The notes below the pieces were generated by a model that ran no database searches, had not been told where the DNA came from, and saw only the letters and a program-made list of their open reading frames with translations. The position numbers and the translations under genes are program-made. Shown here piece after piece: positions 1 through 7,972 of a DNA stretch of 43,044 nucleotides (positions are counted from its first letter, which is position 1; every line of letters begins with the position of its first letter). This DNA is from an uncultured Bacteroidales bacterium (GTDB lineage Bacteria; Bacteroidota; Bacteroidia; Bacteroidales; FEN-979): the NCBI GenBank assembly GCA_903885595.1, contig CAISJJ010000334.1, positions 1 to 43,044 of the forward strand, in the 5' to 3' direction.

Positions 1-140
1 TCATCTTTTTCTCTGACTACTACAAACAAGTTCGTTGTGTAAATTAAGAAACCGCCGTATACCGAACGGTACGTACGGTGGTGTGAGAGGACGGAAAATA
101 AATTAGGAGGAAAACCTATTTTATTTTCCTCCTACTCGAT
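1..140 (+). mobile_element. 3' end of a group II intron (domains V and VI)
   Basis: Domain V is a 32-34 nt hairpin at about 50-83: bases 51-59 pair with 74-82 (one G-U), there is a two-base 3' bulge (C72 G73), and the upper stem 60-63/68-71 is capped by a tetraloop, the canonical layout. Domain VI follows at 85-137: 93-107 pairs with 115-129 with one mismatch, and the base of the stem (85-91 with 130-137) leaves A134 bulged. A134 is seven bases from the predicted 3' splice site after T140, and the end CTACTCGAT fits the usual AY terminus. The 5' part and reverse transcriptase lie left of the window. The 3' exon begins at 141, 129 bases before the GH109-type gene. Confidence 0.85.
3..47 (+). 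CDS. possible C-terminal end of group II intron-encoded protein (partial)
   Basis: A reading frame open from the left edge ends with TAA at 45-47, three bases before intron domain V. It encodes only 14 residues (ending DYYKQVRCVN), too few to identify by sequence. Intron-encoded reverse transcriptase/maturases of many bacterial group II introns end just upstream of domain V, so this frame is the best candidate for the C-terminus. The frame choice is inference; another frame also stops near 40-42. Confidence 0.35.
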   Translation: MFFSDYYKQVRCVN

Positions 141-269
141 TACTGATTTATCTGTTTGGTATTATTTCATTTTTTTAGTCAGAAGGAATGACTGGTTCAA
201 ATTTTTGGAATGTGGCATGACCCACGATGGATATTTCATTATTTTTGAAAACACTTTCAACCATTCAAC

Positions 270-1634
270 ATGAAAAAGCAGTTTAACCGCCGTCAGTTCA
301 TTAAGAGCGTGGCCGCTACCGGCATAGGCCTTACCATCAGCGATAACATCCTGTCGGCAGTTCAACCCGACTTTCAAAGCAGTCCCTTCAGACCCATCCC
401 AATTGGCAAACCAATGGAGAAGGTGCGGATTGGTTTTGTTGGCGTAGGTTTACAGGGGACTTCACATGTTGAAAATCTTCTGAAAGTTGAAGGGGCTGAG
501 ATTGTAGCCGTTTGTGATATCGTTGAGAGCCGGGTGAAACGGGCGCAGGATATGATTGAAAAAGCTGGTTTTAAGCGCCCGGAAGGATATTCGCAATCGG
601 AATTTGACTGGCGTCGTGTGTGTGAGCGAAATGATGTAGACCTGGTATATAATGCAACTCCCTGGCAATGGCATGTCCCAATCTGTCTTGCCGCGATGAA
701 CAATGGAAAGCATACAGCGACTGAGGTTCCGGCTGCCATTTCAATGGATGAATGCTGGGAGCTAGTTGAAACCGCTGAGAAAACAGGGAAGTACTGTATT
801 ATGATGGAGAATTGCAATTATGACAAGATGGAGATGATGATCCTGAATATGGTGAAAAAAGGATTATTCGGGGAGATGGTGCATGCCGAATGCGGTTACC
901 TGCATGATTTGCGGGCAGTGAAGCATGATATGGACGGGGAAGGGGTGTGGCGGCGTGATTTCTCGATGCGCAACAATGGTGATTTATATCCTACACATGG
1001 TCTTGGCCCTGTTATGCAATGTATGGACATCAACCGTGGAAATTATTTCGATTATATGGTTTCTTTTGGTTCAAAAACCCGGGGATTGCATGACTATGCG
1101 GTGACCCGGTTTGGACCTGAGAGCGCCGAGGCCCGCGAGAAGTTCACGCTGAGTGATGTGGTTACTACTTTAATCCGTACTATGAATGGGGAAACCATTG
1201 TAGTGACGCACGATACAAGTTTGCCTCGTCCTTACAGCCGTGATATTATGGTTCAGGGAACCATGGGATTGGTGCGGAAATACCCTGAACCAAAAATTTA
1301 TATTGAAGGCGTCAGCAAAACCGATGACCGGTGGGAGCCGGTCAATGATTATATGAAACAGTATCAGCATCCTGTATGGACCGAGCTTGAGACAGTCAGC
1401 CAGGGAGCCGGCCATGGCGGGATGGATTTCATTGAAGATTACAGGCTGGTGCAGGCTTTGATGAAAGGCACCGAACCTGATATGGATGTGTATGATGCGG
1501 TATTAATGAGTGCCGTCAGGGTGCTGAGTGAAAAATCAATTGCCAGGGAAGGAAAAACATATAAATTTCCAGATTTCACCCGCGGCATGTGGAAGACCCC
1601 GCGCGAATTACAGGTCATGCAGATGGCTCGCTAA
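270..1634 (+). CDS. Tat-exported Gfo/Idh/MocA-type protein, GH109 (alpha-N-acetylgalactosaminidase) family
   Basis: A 454-residue protein. The N-terminus has a twin-arginine signal (NRRQFIK, residues 6-12) followed by a short hydrophobic stretch, so export by Tat in folded form with its cofactor is likely. From about residue 50 comes a Rossmann domain (VRIGFVGVGLQG). Later segments TPWQWH, YLHDLRA, GDLYPTHGLGP, CMDINRG, THDTSLPRPY and AGHGGMD match my memory of GH109 enzymes, which cleave terminal alpha-GalNAc by an NAD-dependent redox-elimination mechanism. Length is normal for GH109. A plain sugar dehydrogenase cannot be excluded without assay. It is transcribed alone, just downstream of the group II intron end, and converges with the GH13 gene. 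GC and codon use look like the neighbours. Confidence 0.85.
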   Translation: MKKQFNRRQFIKSVAATGIGLTISDNILSAVQPDFQSSPFRPIPIGKPMEKVRIGFVGVGLQGTSHVENLLKVEGAEIVAVCDIVESRVKRAQDMIEKAGFKRPEGYSQSEFDWRRVCERNDVDLVYNATPWQWHVPICLAAMNNGKHTATEVPAAISMDECWELVETAEKTGKYCIMMENCNYDKMEMMILNMVKKGLFGEMVHAECGYLHDLRAVKHDMDGEGVWRRDFSMRNNGDLYPTHGLGPVMQCMDINRGNYFDYMVSFGSKTRGLHDYAVTRFGPESAEAREKFTLSDVVTTLIRTMNGETIVVTHDTSLPRPYSRDIMVQGTMGLVRKYPEPKIYIEGVSKTDDRWEPVNDYMKQYQHPVWTELETVSQGAGHGGMDFIEDYRLVQALMKGTEPDMDVYDAVLMSAVRVLSEKSIAREGKTYKFPDFTRGMWKTPRELQVMQMAR

Positions 1635-1643
1635 CTGCAAGGG

Positions 1644-3122
1644 TTACATGGGAAAAAACCTCAGGAAGTGATGTTGCCAGGGACCCAGCGCCACGAAGAG
1701 TCCTTCATGATGCATTTCATCGCCATTTCGTTCAAAGGTGACCTCACATAACAAATCGTTAAGCCGCCAGTGTCGGCCCTGTAAATCACTGCCGGGTAGT
1801 TGCACTCTTCCCTGTACTGCCTGGTTGGAATAATTTACAACGATCAGGAACCGATCGTCCGTATCACACCAGCACCATGCGAGAAGATTCTGGTAACTGT
1901 CATTATCTTGCCAGCCTGTGCAAACGCACAACTGCCAGTATCCTTCCTTGAAAACCGGTTGGTGAATCGCGTTGAGCAAACGATGGATGAAACTAAATAA
2001 ATCCGCATCAACAGGCTCTTCTGGGCGCCTCCGGAGGAATACCGGTAATTTAACCTTCCGGCCCTCAAATTGTCCTTCATGATACAGTTTTGCACCAGGC
2101 AGGGTGGAGGAAATCACAACAGCCGCCCTGTTTTTGCCAGGTTGAAATGCCGTGACATGCCTTGGTTCATCATGATTTTCAATGAAGCGGATCATTTTTG
2201 ACTGGTAATTAGTGTCGGCAGTAAGATGGAGCCGGATATTCTGTGCGGTGTCATGTTCCAGCCTGTCGTAAAGACGTTTGTCGTAACAATAGTCAAATCC
2301 CTGTTGCTGTAGTTTCCATTCCAGATCCCAGTAAGCTTCGGCAATGAATATAAAGTCGGGATTACTTCGCCTGGTGGCTGGAATCAACTCTTCCCAAAAT
2401 TCAAATTCCGGCTGTGACCCGGCGCGTTTTCCCCAGGATTGTTTGAAAATATCGTTCATGACCAGCATGGCCATGTCGCAGCGCAGACCATCACACTGGC
2501 TGGAAATCTGTATAACAGTTTCAATCACAACTTCCCGTAAACCCGGATGAAATGCATTGATTTGCAGTACATCCTGCCAGGCAGGGTAGTATGGATCCTT
2601 TCCGCAGGCAAAAATCGTCCCGCCTAGCTGTACATAAGTAACGGGATCATCACGCAAATCCTCCTTGTTACCCTGGATGAAATAATCGGGAAATTCGGCC
2701 ACCCAGGGATGGTCGTGAGCCAGGTGATTCGGCACAAAATCGAGGATGAGTTTGATCCCACGCTTCGCAAGGTTTGCGCGCGCGGCTGCCAGTCCATCAT
2801 TGCCGCCAAGTTCTTCATCGACCATATAACGCTTGATGCAATAGGGAGAGCCCACGTTATCAGCAAAGGTGAAGTCAGGTAATGCAGCGCGGAAATCGGC
2901 AAGGTTCCCGGGATGCATATTTGAAATGGCAATTCCACGGGGGCTCCGCTGCCAGACACCCATAAACCAGACCGCTTCAATTTTCAGTTGAACCAGATCA
3001 TCCCAGGTTTCTTCGGGAACATTCGCCAGGGTTATGGGAATTCCCATTTTGGCGCCTAACTCCCTTAGCCAGACCCAGGTATTTATTTCATAAACAACAG
3101 GATTGTTTTTCCAGGGTTCCAT
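1644..3122 (-). CDS. alpha-amylase family glycoside hydrolase (GH13)
   Basis: 492 residues with no signal peptide, so probably cytoplasmic. The (beta/alpha)8 motifs of GH13 are visible: LILDFVPNH (about 125-133), the nucleophile region GLRCDMA with Asp216, the acid/base FIAEAYW with Glu262, and the transition-state region FIENHDE with His317-Asp318. The last ~70 residues resemble the C-terminal beta domain. The family acts on alpha-glucans or alpha-glucosides by a retaining mechanism; the substrate is not readable from sequence. It ends 9 bp from the convergent GH109 gene and lies 62 bp downstream of the acyltransferase gene on the same strand, so the two may be cotranscribed. Confidence 0.85.
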   Translation of the reverse strand: MEPWKNNPVVYEINTWVWLRELGAKMGIPITLANVPEETWDDLVQLKIEAVWFMGVWQRSPRGIAISNMHPGNLADFRAALPDFTFADNVGSPYCIKRYMVDEELGGNDGLAAARANLAKRGIKLILDFVPNHLAHDHPWVAEFPDYFIQGNKEDLRDDPVTYVQLGGTIFACGKDPYYPAWQDVLQINAFHPGLREVVIETVIQISSQCDGLRCDMAMLVMNDIFKQSWGKRAGSQPEFEFWEELIPATRRSNPDFIFIAEAYWDLEWKLQQQGFDYCYDKRLYDRLEHDTAQNIRLHLTADTNYQSKMIRFIENHDEPRHVTAFQPGKNRAAVVISSTLPGAKLYHEGQFEGRKVKLPVFLRRRPEEPVDADLFSFIHRLLNAIHQPVFKEGYWQLCVCTGWQDNDSYQNLLAWCWCDTDDRFLIVVNYSNQAVQGRVQLPGSDLQGRHWRLNDLLCEVTFERNGDEMHHEGLFVALGPWQHHFLRFFPM

Positions 3123-3162
3123 AGGCTTGGTTTTTCATTAATTCACCTCACGCTAAGTTCTT

Positions 3163-3178
3163 CCCCTCAAGTTGAGGG
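3163..3178. repeat. short palindrome in the plsC-GH13 spacer
   Basis: CCCTCAA and TTGAGGG are separated by one base in the 62-bp spacer between the acyltransferase stop and the GH13 start. A one-base loop is too tight for a normal terminator hairpin, so a protein-binding site is equally possible. No following T-run on the minus strand. Confidence 0.35.
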
Positions 3179-3184
3179 ATTAGG

Positions 3185-3976
3185 TCATTTATCCCGCCAG
3201 CTTTCGAGGTTGGATTGAATAAATTCAATAATTTTCTGATGCGCCTCTCTCCCCGACCCGTTTACCTTCATTGGCTCGCCGAAAGCTATATGTATCGGTT
3301 TTCCTCTGTCGATGGGTCCAAGGTACTTTGAAGACTTTCCGAATCCCCAGAAATCGGTTTTGATGGCAACCGGGATGACCTGCACTCCGGACTTTGAAGC
3401 TAATTTTGTTCCCAGTGAATTGAATTCTTCAGGACGAAACTCAACACGTCGTGTGCTTTGGGGAAAGATAACGATTGAGATGTTGTTTTTCAGTTTTTCG
3501 ACGCCCTGTTCCATGACAATGCGGAAATCGTCACGGGGATTGGAACGGCTCAGAACGATTGGGTTTCGTGACCGCATAACATCCATGAAGGCCCAATGAT
3601 TCACAAGTGCATCCTTAACAACAAAGGTAATATCTTTCAAAGGCTGTATAATTCCTGGAAAAATCATGGTTTCGAGGGTACTCATGTGATTGCTTAAAAT
3701 AACAACCGGTCCATCACAATTGCGGATATTATCCATTCCTGTTATATGGATACGCCCTCCGCACCGTTCCACATCGGTAAAAATGTCATGAGAGGTATCA
3801 ATCCATTGCTGGGTTTTATACAATCCTCTGCGTGCCAGACTTCTCGATTTGAAGACGGTTTTTAAAAAAAGCCCTGTGAAAATAAAACGCGAATTACAGG
3901 TTAGCCTGTCTATAAGTAAATGCGGAGTGTTTTCAGGCGTATGGTATTCGTTGGCAGCAGTAATATCTTTTCTCAA
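3185..3976 (-). CDS. lysophospholipid (1-acylglycerol-3-phosphate) acyltransferase-like protein
   Basis: 263 residues of the PlsC/LPLAT type. The catalytic block appears as NHMSTLE (His97, then Glu102), an HX4E variant of the usual NHX4D. The glycerophosphate-binding motif, normally FPEGTRS, appears as FPQSTRR (171-177). There is no clear membrane span, but a hydrophobic segment lies near 28-42. Family members transfer an acyl chain to a lysophospholipid or related acceptor at the inner face of the cytoplasmic membrane. Both motifs are altered, so the exact acceptor is uncertain, and the substitution of Glu for Asp is worth testing. Normal length. Its upstream neighbour is an uncoded ~430-bp stretch. 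Confidence 0.75.
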   Translation of the reverse strand: MRKDITAANEYHTPENTPHLLIDRLTCNSRFIFTGLFLKTVFKSRSLARRGLYKTQQWIDTSHDIFTDVERCGGRIHITGMDNIRNCDGPVVILSNHMSTLETMIFPGIIQPLKDITFVVKDALVNHWAFMDVMRSRNPIVLSRSNPRDDFRIVMEQGVEKLKNNISIVIFPQSTRRVEFRPEEFNSLGTKLASKSGVQVIPVAIKTDFWGFGKSSKYLGPIDRGKPIHIAFGEPMKVNGSGREAHQKIIEFIQSNLESWRDK

Positions 3977-4410
3977 GGCTGAGTTTTTTTATTGAAAATC
4001 AATACCCTTTGTCGGGTTTACTTTAACAATCAAAAATACAAAAAAAAGAACAGATACAAAATTGCGCAATGATGTTCTTCCTGGGTTCCTTGTTGCTGGC
4101 ATTAAAAAATTCAACTTACAAGTGGGGTTCACAATTCTTCAGATCAGTGTCCTCTGCACATGCCATGCCGGGTAATTATTACCAAATGGATTATGATAAA
4201 TTGAAAGACAGTGTTTTACAAAAAAATGATCAGGCCAGGAGCAAATTTGGGATGAATGCCTTTGATATCAGGGAGTGGGGGGATGGGAATGATGATCTGT
4301 AATGGTTCAATCCGGAAGCCATGGAGGCTTGCCCATGGGTCTGGAGGTAAAAGCTGGTTGTACACGGATGAGAGCATCATCCTGCAAAGGGAAAAACCGC
4401 CTGTGATGTT
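3977..4410. other. 434-bp stretch without a convincing gene
   Basis: A plus-strand frame at 4069-4302 could encode 77 residues with a weakly hydrophobic N-terminus and a polar C-terminus, but it resembles no family I know, has no good TAnnTTTG promoter and is followed by a second overlapping frame at 4256-4444. I treat the stretch as intergenic or as remnant coding DNA. No RNA gene or repeat array was seen. Confidence 0.4.
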
Positions 4411-4926
4411 TTACTTGTCATACCATGATGCGTACATGTTATAATTGCGGGATATTCGGTTGACTTGTCCCTCAAGCAGCGACTGATCGATATCTTTCAC
4501 TTTCTTTGCAGGGAGTCCTGCCCACACTGATCCCGATTCTACAATAGTCCCTTCTGTAATAAGGGCGCCTGCTCCAACGATTGAGTTGCTGTTTATCACA
4601 GCCCCATCCATAATGATTGCCCCCATGCCTACCAGCACATTATCGTGGATCGTGCAACCATGAATGATGGCATTGTGGGCGATGGATACATTGCTGCCGA
4701 TATTAACCGGGGCTTTCTGATAGGTACAATGGATGATCGCACCATCCTGGATGTTGACATTGTTCCCGATCCTGATGGAATGAACATCGCCGCGAACCAC
4801 GGCATTAAACCACACACTGCAGTCATCGCCCATGACAACATCGCCTGTGAGTGTGGCATTGTCGGCCAGGAAACAATTTTTTCCCAATTTTGGCAGAATA
4901 CCTTTGACGGATTTTAGGAGCGCCAT
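4411..4926 (-). CDS. gamma carbonic anhydrase family protein (YrdA/PaaY type)
   Basis: 171 residues made almost entirely of left-handed beta-helix hexapeptide repeats (for example IGNNVN, IGSNVS, VGMGAI, VGAGAL). The metal-site histidines of the family are present in RGDVHSIRIG, IIHCT and SIAHNAIIHGC. Such proteins form trimers with metal at the subunit interfaces; some hydrate CO2, others are acyltransferase-like or of unknown activity. It lies 46 bp downstream of nadB on the same strand and is probably the last gene of the sucA-sucB-nadB run. The start chosen gives MALLKSVKGILPK, typical of the family. Enzyme activity is inferred only from family membership. Confidence 0.85.
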   Translation of the reverse strand: MALLKSVKGILPKLGKNCFLADNATLTGDVVMGDDCSVWFNAVVRGDVHSIRIGNNVNIQDGAIIHCTYQKAPVNIGSNVSIAHNAIIHGCTIHDNVLVGMGAIIMDGAVINSNSIVGAGALITEGTIVESGSVWAGLPAKKVKDIDQSLLEGQVNRISRNYNMYASWYDK

Positions 4927-4954
4927 TTTTTTGCTTTTTGGGTTAAAATACTAT

Positions 4955-4968
4955 ACCCTGTCAGGGTG
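4955..4968. repeat. small palindrome ACCCTG-T-CAGGGT
   Basis: Perfect six-base arms around one base, just beyond the nadB stop codon. The same word occurs twice in the korA-ferredoxin intergenic region (22541-22572). It is a small dispersed palindromic repeat; function unknown. Confidence 0.5.
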
Positions 4969-4972
4969 CGAA

Positions 4973-6544
4973 CTATCTCGGGCTTGTCCTGGGATAATCA
5001 AGCGAATAATGCAAACCCCGGCTTTCATGCCGGCGGCCTGCCGCCTTGATTATCAGGTAGCCTATGTTGATCAGGTTTCGTAATTCACAGAGTTTTGGTG
5101 TAAGTATTGACTTACTGTAGAGGTCTTCCGATTCGCGGTACAACAGCTCGAGCCGGTCGAATGCACGTTGCAGGCGGAGGTTTGAGCGAACAATACCCAC
5201 ATAACTGCTCATGATTGCCTGTAATTCTTTCAATGATTGGGTAATTAGAACCATCTCTTCATTAAGCACCATCCCCTCAGCGTTCCAGTCAGGAATTTCA
5301 TGGCACAAACTGATGTTTGAAACCTGCCTGATGGCTTCAACACTTGCCCGGTGCGAGAAAACCAATGATTCAAGCAACGAGTTGGAGGCCAGTCTGTTGG
5401 CGCCGTGCAAACCGGTTGAGGAGCATTCTCCGGAGGCATAGAGGTTTACAATCGAACTTCGTCCGCATTCATCCACCTTGATGCCGCCACAGGTATAATG
5501 GGCTGCCGGAACTACCGGTATCATATCCTTACTGATATCGATGCCGATGGAGAGACATTTTGCATAAATTGTCGGGAAGTGGTTGATAAGTTCGTTTTTA
5601 TTCAGGTGCCGGCAATCGAGAAAAAGATAATCTTCTCCGCTGATTTTTAATTCGTTATCGATGGCCCGGGCCACAATATCGCGGGGTGCAAGTGAAAGCC
5701 TCGCATCATATTTATGCATGAACTCCTTCCCATCACGTGTCTTTAAAACAGCGCCAAATCCACGCATGGCCTCAGTGATCAGAAAGGCAGGTTTTTCTTC
5801 AGGATGATAAAGCGCCGTCGGATGAAATTGAATGAACTCCATATTTTCAACAGTTCCCTTTGCCCTGTATACCATTGCGATGCCATCCCCGGTAGAAATG
5901 AGTGGATTGGTAGTATTGTTATAAACATTCCCGGCACCTCCGGTTGCGATGAGTGTGATTTTCGATAAAATGGTATCGACCAGGCGGGTCCTGGGATTCA
6001 TGACAAATGCTCCAAAACAGGTGATGTCAGGCGTGCGGCTGTTTACCTCTACCCCGAGGTGGTGCTGTGTAATAATGTCGATTGTAAAATGGTTTTCCAG
6101 GATTTCGATGTTTGGATGTTTTTTTACCTGGTCGAGGAGTTTATTCTCGATTTCCCTGCCGGTACTGTCCTTGTGATGCAGGACACGATACTCGGAATGC
6201 CCGCCCTCTTTTGCCAGGTCGTAACGGCCGGTAGTGGTTTTATCGAATTTTGTACCCCATTTTACAAGTTCCCTTATACGTTCAGTTGATTCGCTGATTG
6301 TAAAACGTACAACGTTTTCATCGCACAATCCATCTCCTGCAATAATGGTATCGTGGATGTGTTTTTCAAAGGAATCGGGGGTGTACATCACTGCCGCAAT
6401 ACCTCCCTGCGCCCAGCTGGTGGCGGTATCATCCATCTTCGACTTGGTGACAATACAAACTTTACCGTACTTTGCCACTTTAATGGCGAAGGTGAGCCCG
6501 GCAATACCTGAGCCGATTACCAGGAAATCAACTTGTTTTCTCAT
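4973..6544 (-). CDS. nadB: L-aspartate oxidase
   Basis: 523 residues. Oxidises L-aspartate to iminoaspartate with FAD, the first step of de novo NAD synthesis; quinolinate synthase NadA uses the product. The N-terminal FAD dinucleotide fold is clear (VIGSGIAGLTFAIK), followed by the family signature TSWAQGGIAAV, GRDIVARA-like region (APRDIVARAID) and HGANRLASNSLLE, then the helical C-terminal domain. Oxygen or fumarate can serve as acceptor in characterised enzymes, which suits an anaerobe. It starts 5 bp after the sucB stop on the same strand, so it is almost certainly cotranscribed with sucB. nadA and nadC are not in the window. Confidence 0.95.
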   Translation of the reverse strand: MRKQVDFLVIGSGIAGLTFAIKVAKYGKVCIVTKSKMDDTATSWAQGGIAAVMYTPDSFEKHIHDTIIAGDGLCDENVVRFTISESTERIRELVKWGTKFDKTTTGRYDLAKEGGHSEYRVLHHKDSTGREIENKLLDQVKKHPNIEILENHFTIDIITQHHLGVEVNSRTPDITCFGAFVMNPRTRLVDTILSKITLIATGGAGNVYNNTTNPLISTGDGIAMVYRAKGTVENMEFIQFHPTALYHPEEKPAFLITEAMRGFGAVLKTRDGKEFMHKYDARLSLAPRDIVARAIDNELKISGEDYLFLDCRHLNKNELINHFPTIYAKCLSIGIDISKDMIPVVPAAHYTCGGIKVDECGRSSIVNLYASGECSSTGLHGANRLASNSLLESLVFSHRASVEAIRQVSNISLCHEIPDWNAEGMVLNEEMVLITQSLKELQAIMSSYVGIVRSNLRLQRAFDRLELLYRESEDLYSKSILTPKLCELRNLINIGYLIIKAAGRRHESRGLHYSLDYPRTSPR

Positions 6545-6549
6545 GTTTT

Positions 6550-7803
6550 TTAAAGATCAAGGAGCAGTTTTATGGGATCAAGTCCTTCGGTAAGTAATTT
6601 TACCGGATCCTCAATCAATTCCTTGACTTTAACAAGGAAGCTCACCGATTCGCGACCATCGATCACGCGGTGATCATAGGAAAGTGCCACATACATCATG
6701 GGAGCGATGACCACCTGCCCATTTACAGCAACAGGCCGCTCCTGTATTTTATGCATCCCGAGGATAGCGCTTTGCGGTGGGTTCAGAATTGGGGTCGACA
6801 TCATCGAACCGAAAACCCCGCCGTTTGTGATGGTAAAAGTGCCGCCCTTCATATCGTCGATGGAAATTTTATTGTCACGTGCCTTTCCTGCTAATTCCTT
6901 GATTTTTATCTCAATTTCGGCAATACTCATCATTTCTGCATTGCGTAATACAGGAACCACCAATCCCTTTGGAGCGCTTACCGCGATTCCAATATCAACA
7001 TAACGGGGCGTGACCAGTTCATCACCATCTATCATCGAGTTTACTTGTGGAAAATCCCTGAGGGCAATGGTAACCGCCCTGGTGAAAATGGACATGAGTC
7101 CAAATCCAACGCCATAACGTTCTTTAAAAGATTCATTGTATTTTTCCTTTATTTTCAGGGCAGCCTGCATGTTGATCTCATTGAAGGTGGTCAGCATGGC
7201 CGTTTGATTCTTTACCGAAACCAGCCGCTCGGCAAGTTTCAACCGCAGTGTCGTCATTTTCTTCCGGTCTTCTTCCCTTGACCTGGTAACAATAACTGTA
7301 CTTAAGCCTTCTTTTTTTCGATTGATGAATGATTCGATATCCTTTCGGGTAATCCTTTTCCCAGGGAAGGCATTACTCAGATCTCCTTGATTCACAAGTT
7401 TTTCTTCCATAATTTTTCTGGCCAGGGGAGAGGCGTGGAGATTTGCGGTTTGAACCGGAGTGGGGGAACCAGGTGAACTGGTGAGCGGGTGAGCGGGTGT
7501 ATTTAGAACCGGAAAAGTTTTTGGTTCATCAGTTTTGATTTTTGATTTTTGATCTTGAGAGTTCCCGCTCATCTCATTAATAAAAGCGATAACAGCTCCA
7601 ACTTCAACGGTTTCTCCTTCCATAACCATGATTTTGATCACGCCCTCCTCAGGGGTCGTAACGGGGAAAGAGGCCTTGTCGGAGTCGATCTCAACAATTT
7701 CCTGATCTTTCTCAACTGTCTCACCATCGGTAACAAGCCATTTGGCCAGTTGCACCTGAGTTATGGATTCGCCCGGACTGGGAACTTTTATTTCAATTGC
7801 CAT
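6550..7803 (-). CDS. sucB: 2-oxoglutarate dehydrogenase E2 (dihydrolipoyl succinyltransferase)
   Basis: 417 residues in the order lipoyl domain (1-75, lipoyl-lysine in SDKAS, Lys43), a disordered linker, a peripheral-subunit-binding domain ([11 protein letters not shown] onward), a second linker and the CoA-acyltransferase core with SYDHRVIDG near 375-383. It transfers the succinyl group from lipoate to CoA and forms the complex core. Downstream of sucA and upstream of nadB. Oddity: the first linker (residues ~81-111) is encoded by two back-to-back short tandem arrays (7472-7500, 8-bp units; 7533-7560, 7-bp units) of the same style as the intergenic arrays. The reading frame is intact. E3 is not in the window. 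Confidence 0.95.
   Translation of the reverse strand: MAIEIKVPSPGESITQVQLAKWLVTDGETVEKDQEIVEIDSDKASFPVTTPEEGVIKIMVMEGETVEVGAVIAFINEMSGNSQDQKSKIKTDEPKTFPVLNTPAHPLTSSPGSPTPVQTANLHASPLARKIMEEKLVNQGDLSNAFPGKRITRKDIESFINRKKEGLSTVIVTRSREEDRKKMTTLRLKLAERLVSVKNQTAMLTTFNEINMQAALKIKEKYNESFKERYGVGFGLMSIFTRAVTIALRDFPQVNSMIDGDELVTPRYVDIGIAVSAPKGLVVPVLRNAEMMSIAEIEIKIKELAGKARDNKISIDDMKGGTFTITNGGVFGSMMSTPILNPPQSAILGMHKIQERPVAVNGQVVIAPMMYVALSYDHRVIDGRESVSFLVKVKELIEDPVKLLTEGLDPIKLLLDL
7472..7500. repeat. 8-bp array (GGTGAGCG) inside sucB linker
   Basis: Units GGTGAACT, GGTGAGCG, GGTGAGCG and a partial GGTGT follow in strict 8-bp phase. They encode part of the low-complexity linker between the lipoyl and subunit-binding domains (residues about 101-111). 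Confidence 0.7.
7533..7560. repeat. 7-bp array (TTTTGAT) inside sucB linker
   Basis: TTTTGAT three times then CTTGAGA in 7-bp phase. It encodes the lysine/aspartate-rich part of the linker (about residues 81-90). The word is close to the AATTTTG units at 27124-27145 and 27275-27305. Confidence 0.7.
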
Positions 7804-7817
7804 GGACTGTATGTTGG

Positions 7818-7884
7818 TTACGATTTACGATTTACGATTTACGATTTACGCGTGACGCGTGACGCATGACGCATGACGAATTAT
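7818..7884. repeat. heptamer array changing word in phase (GATTTAC to GCGTGAC to GCATGAC)
   Basis: Nine consecutive 7-bp units from 7822 to 7884: GATTTAC four times, GCGTGAC twice, GCATGAC twice, then GAATTAT. The unit changes but the 7-bp phase never slips. It lies 15-20 bp upstream of the sucB start codon (minus strand), between sucA and sucB. The same GATTTAC block occurs upstream of vorC (36575-36602) and the GCGTGAC block near dsbD (16301-16328). Confidence 0.9.
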
Positions 7885-7972
7885 CTGAACTGCAAAATTA
7901 CGACGAATGTATTAAAATTCATGATGAGTTTCTCGCTTTTCCTATCGTGGTTTAATGGGACAACAGGGGGAA

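Noticed and set aside
104-134. Intrinsic terminator (TAGGAGGAAAA / TTTTCCTCCTA hairpin)
   Set aside because: The hairpin is better explained as an alternative pairing within intron domain VI, whose full fold includes a bulged branch-point A and the splice site.
3163-3178. Terminator after plsC
   Set aside because: One-base loop and no T-run; cannot form a standard terminator hairpin.
4069-4302. 77-residue plus-strand gene
   Set aside because: No family resemblance, no promoter and overlapping alternative frame; kept only as an uncertain stretch.
5245-5439. Frames opposite or overlapping nadB, sucA, korA and others
   Set aside because: They lie antisense or out of frame within strongly supported genes and show no domain of their own.
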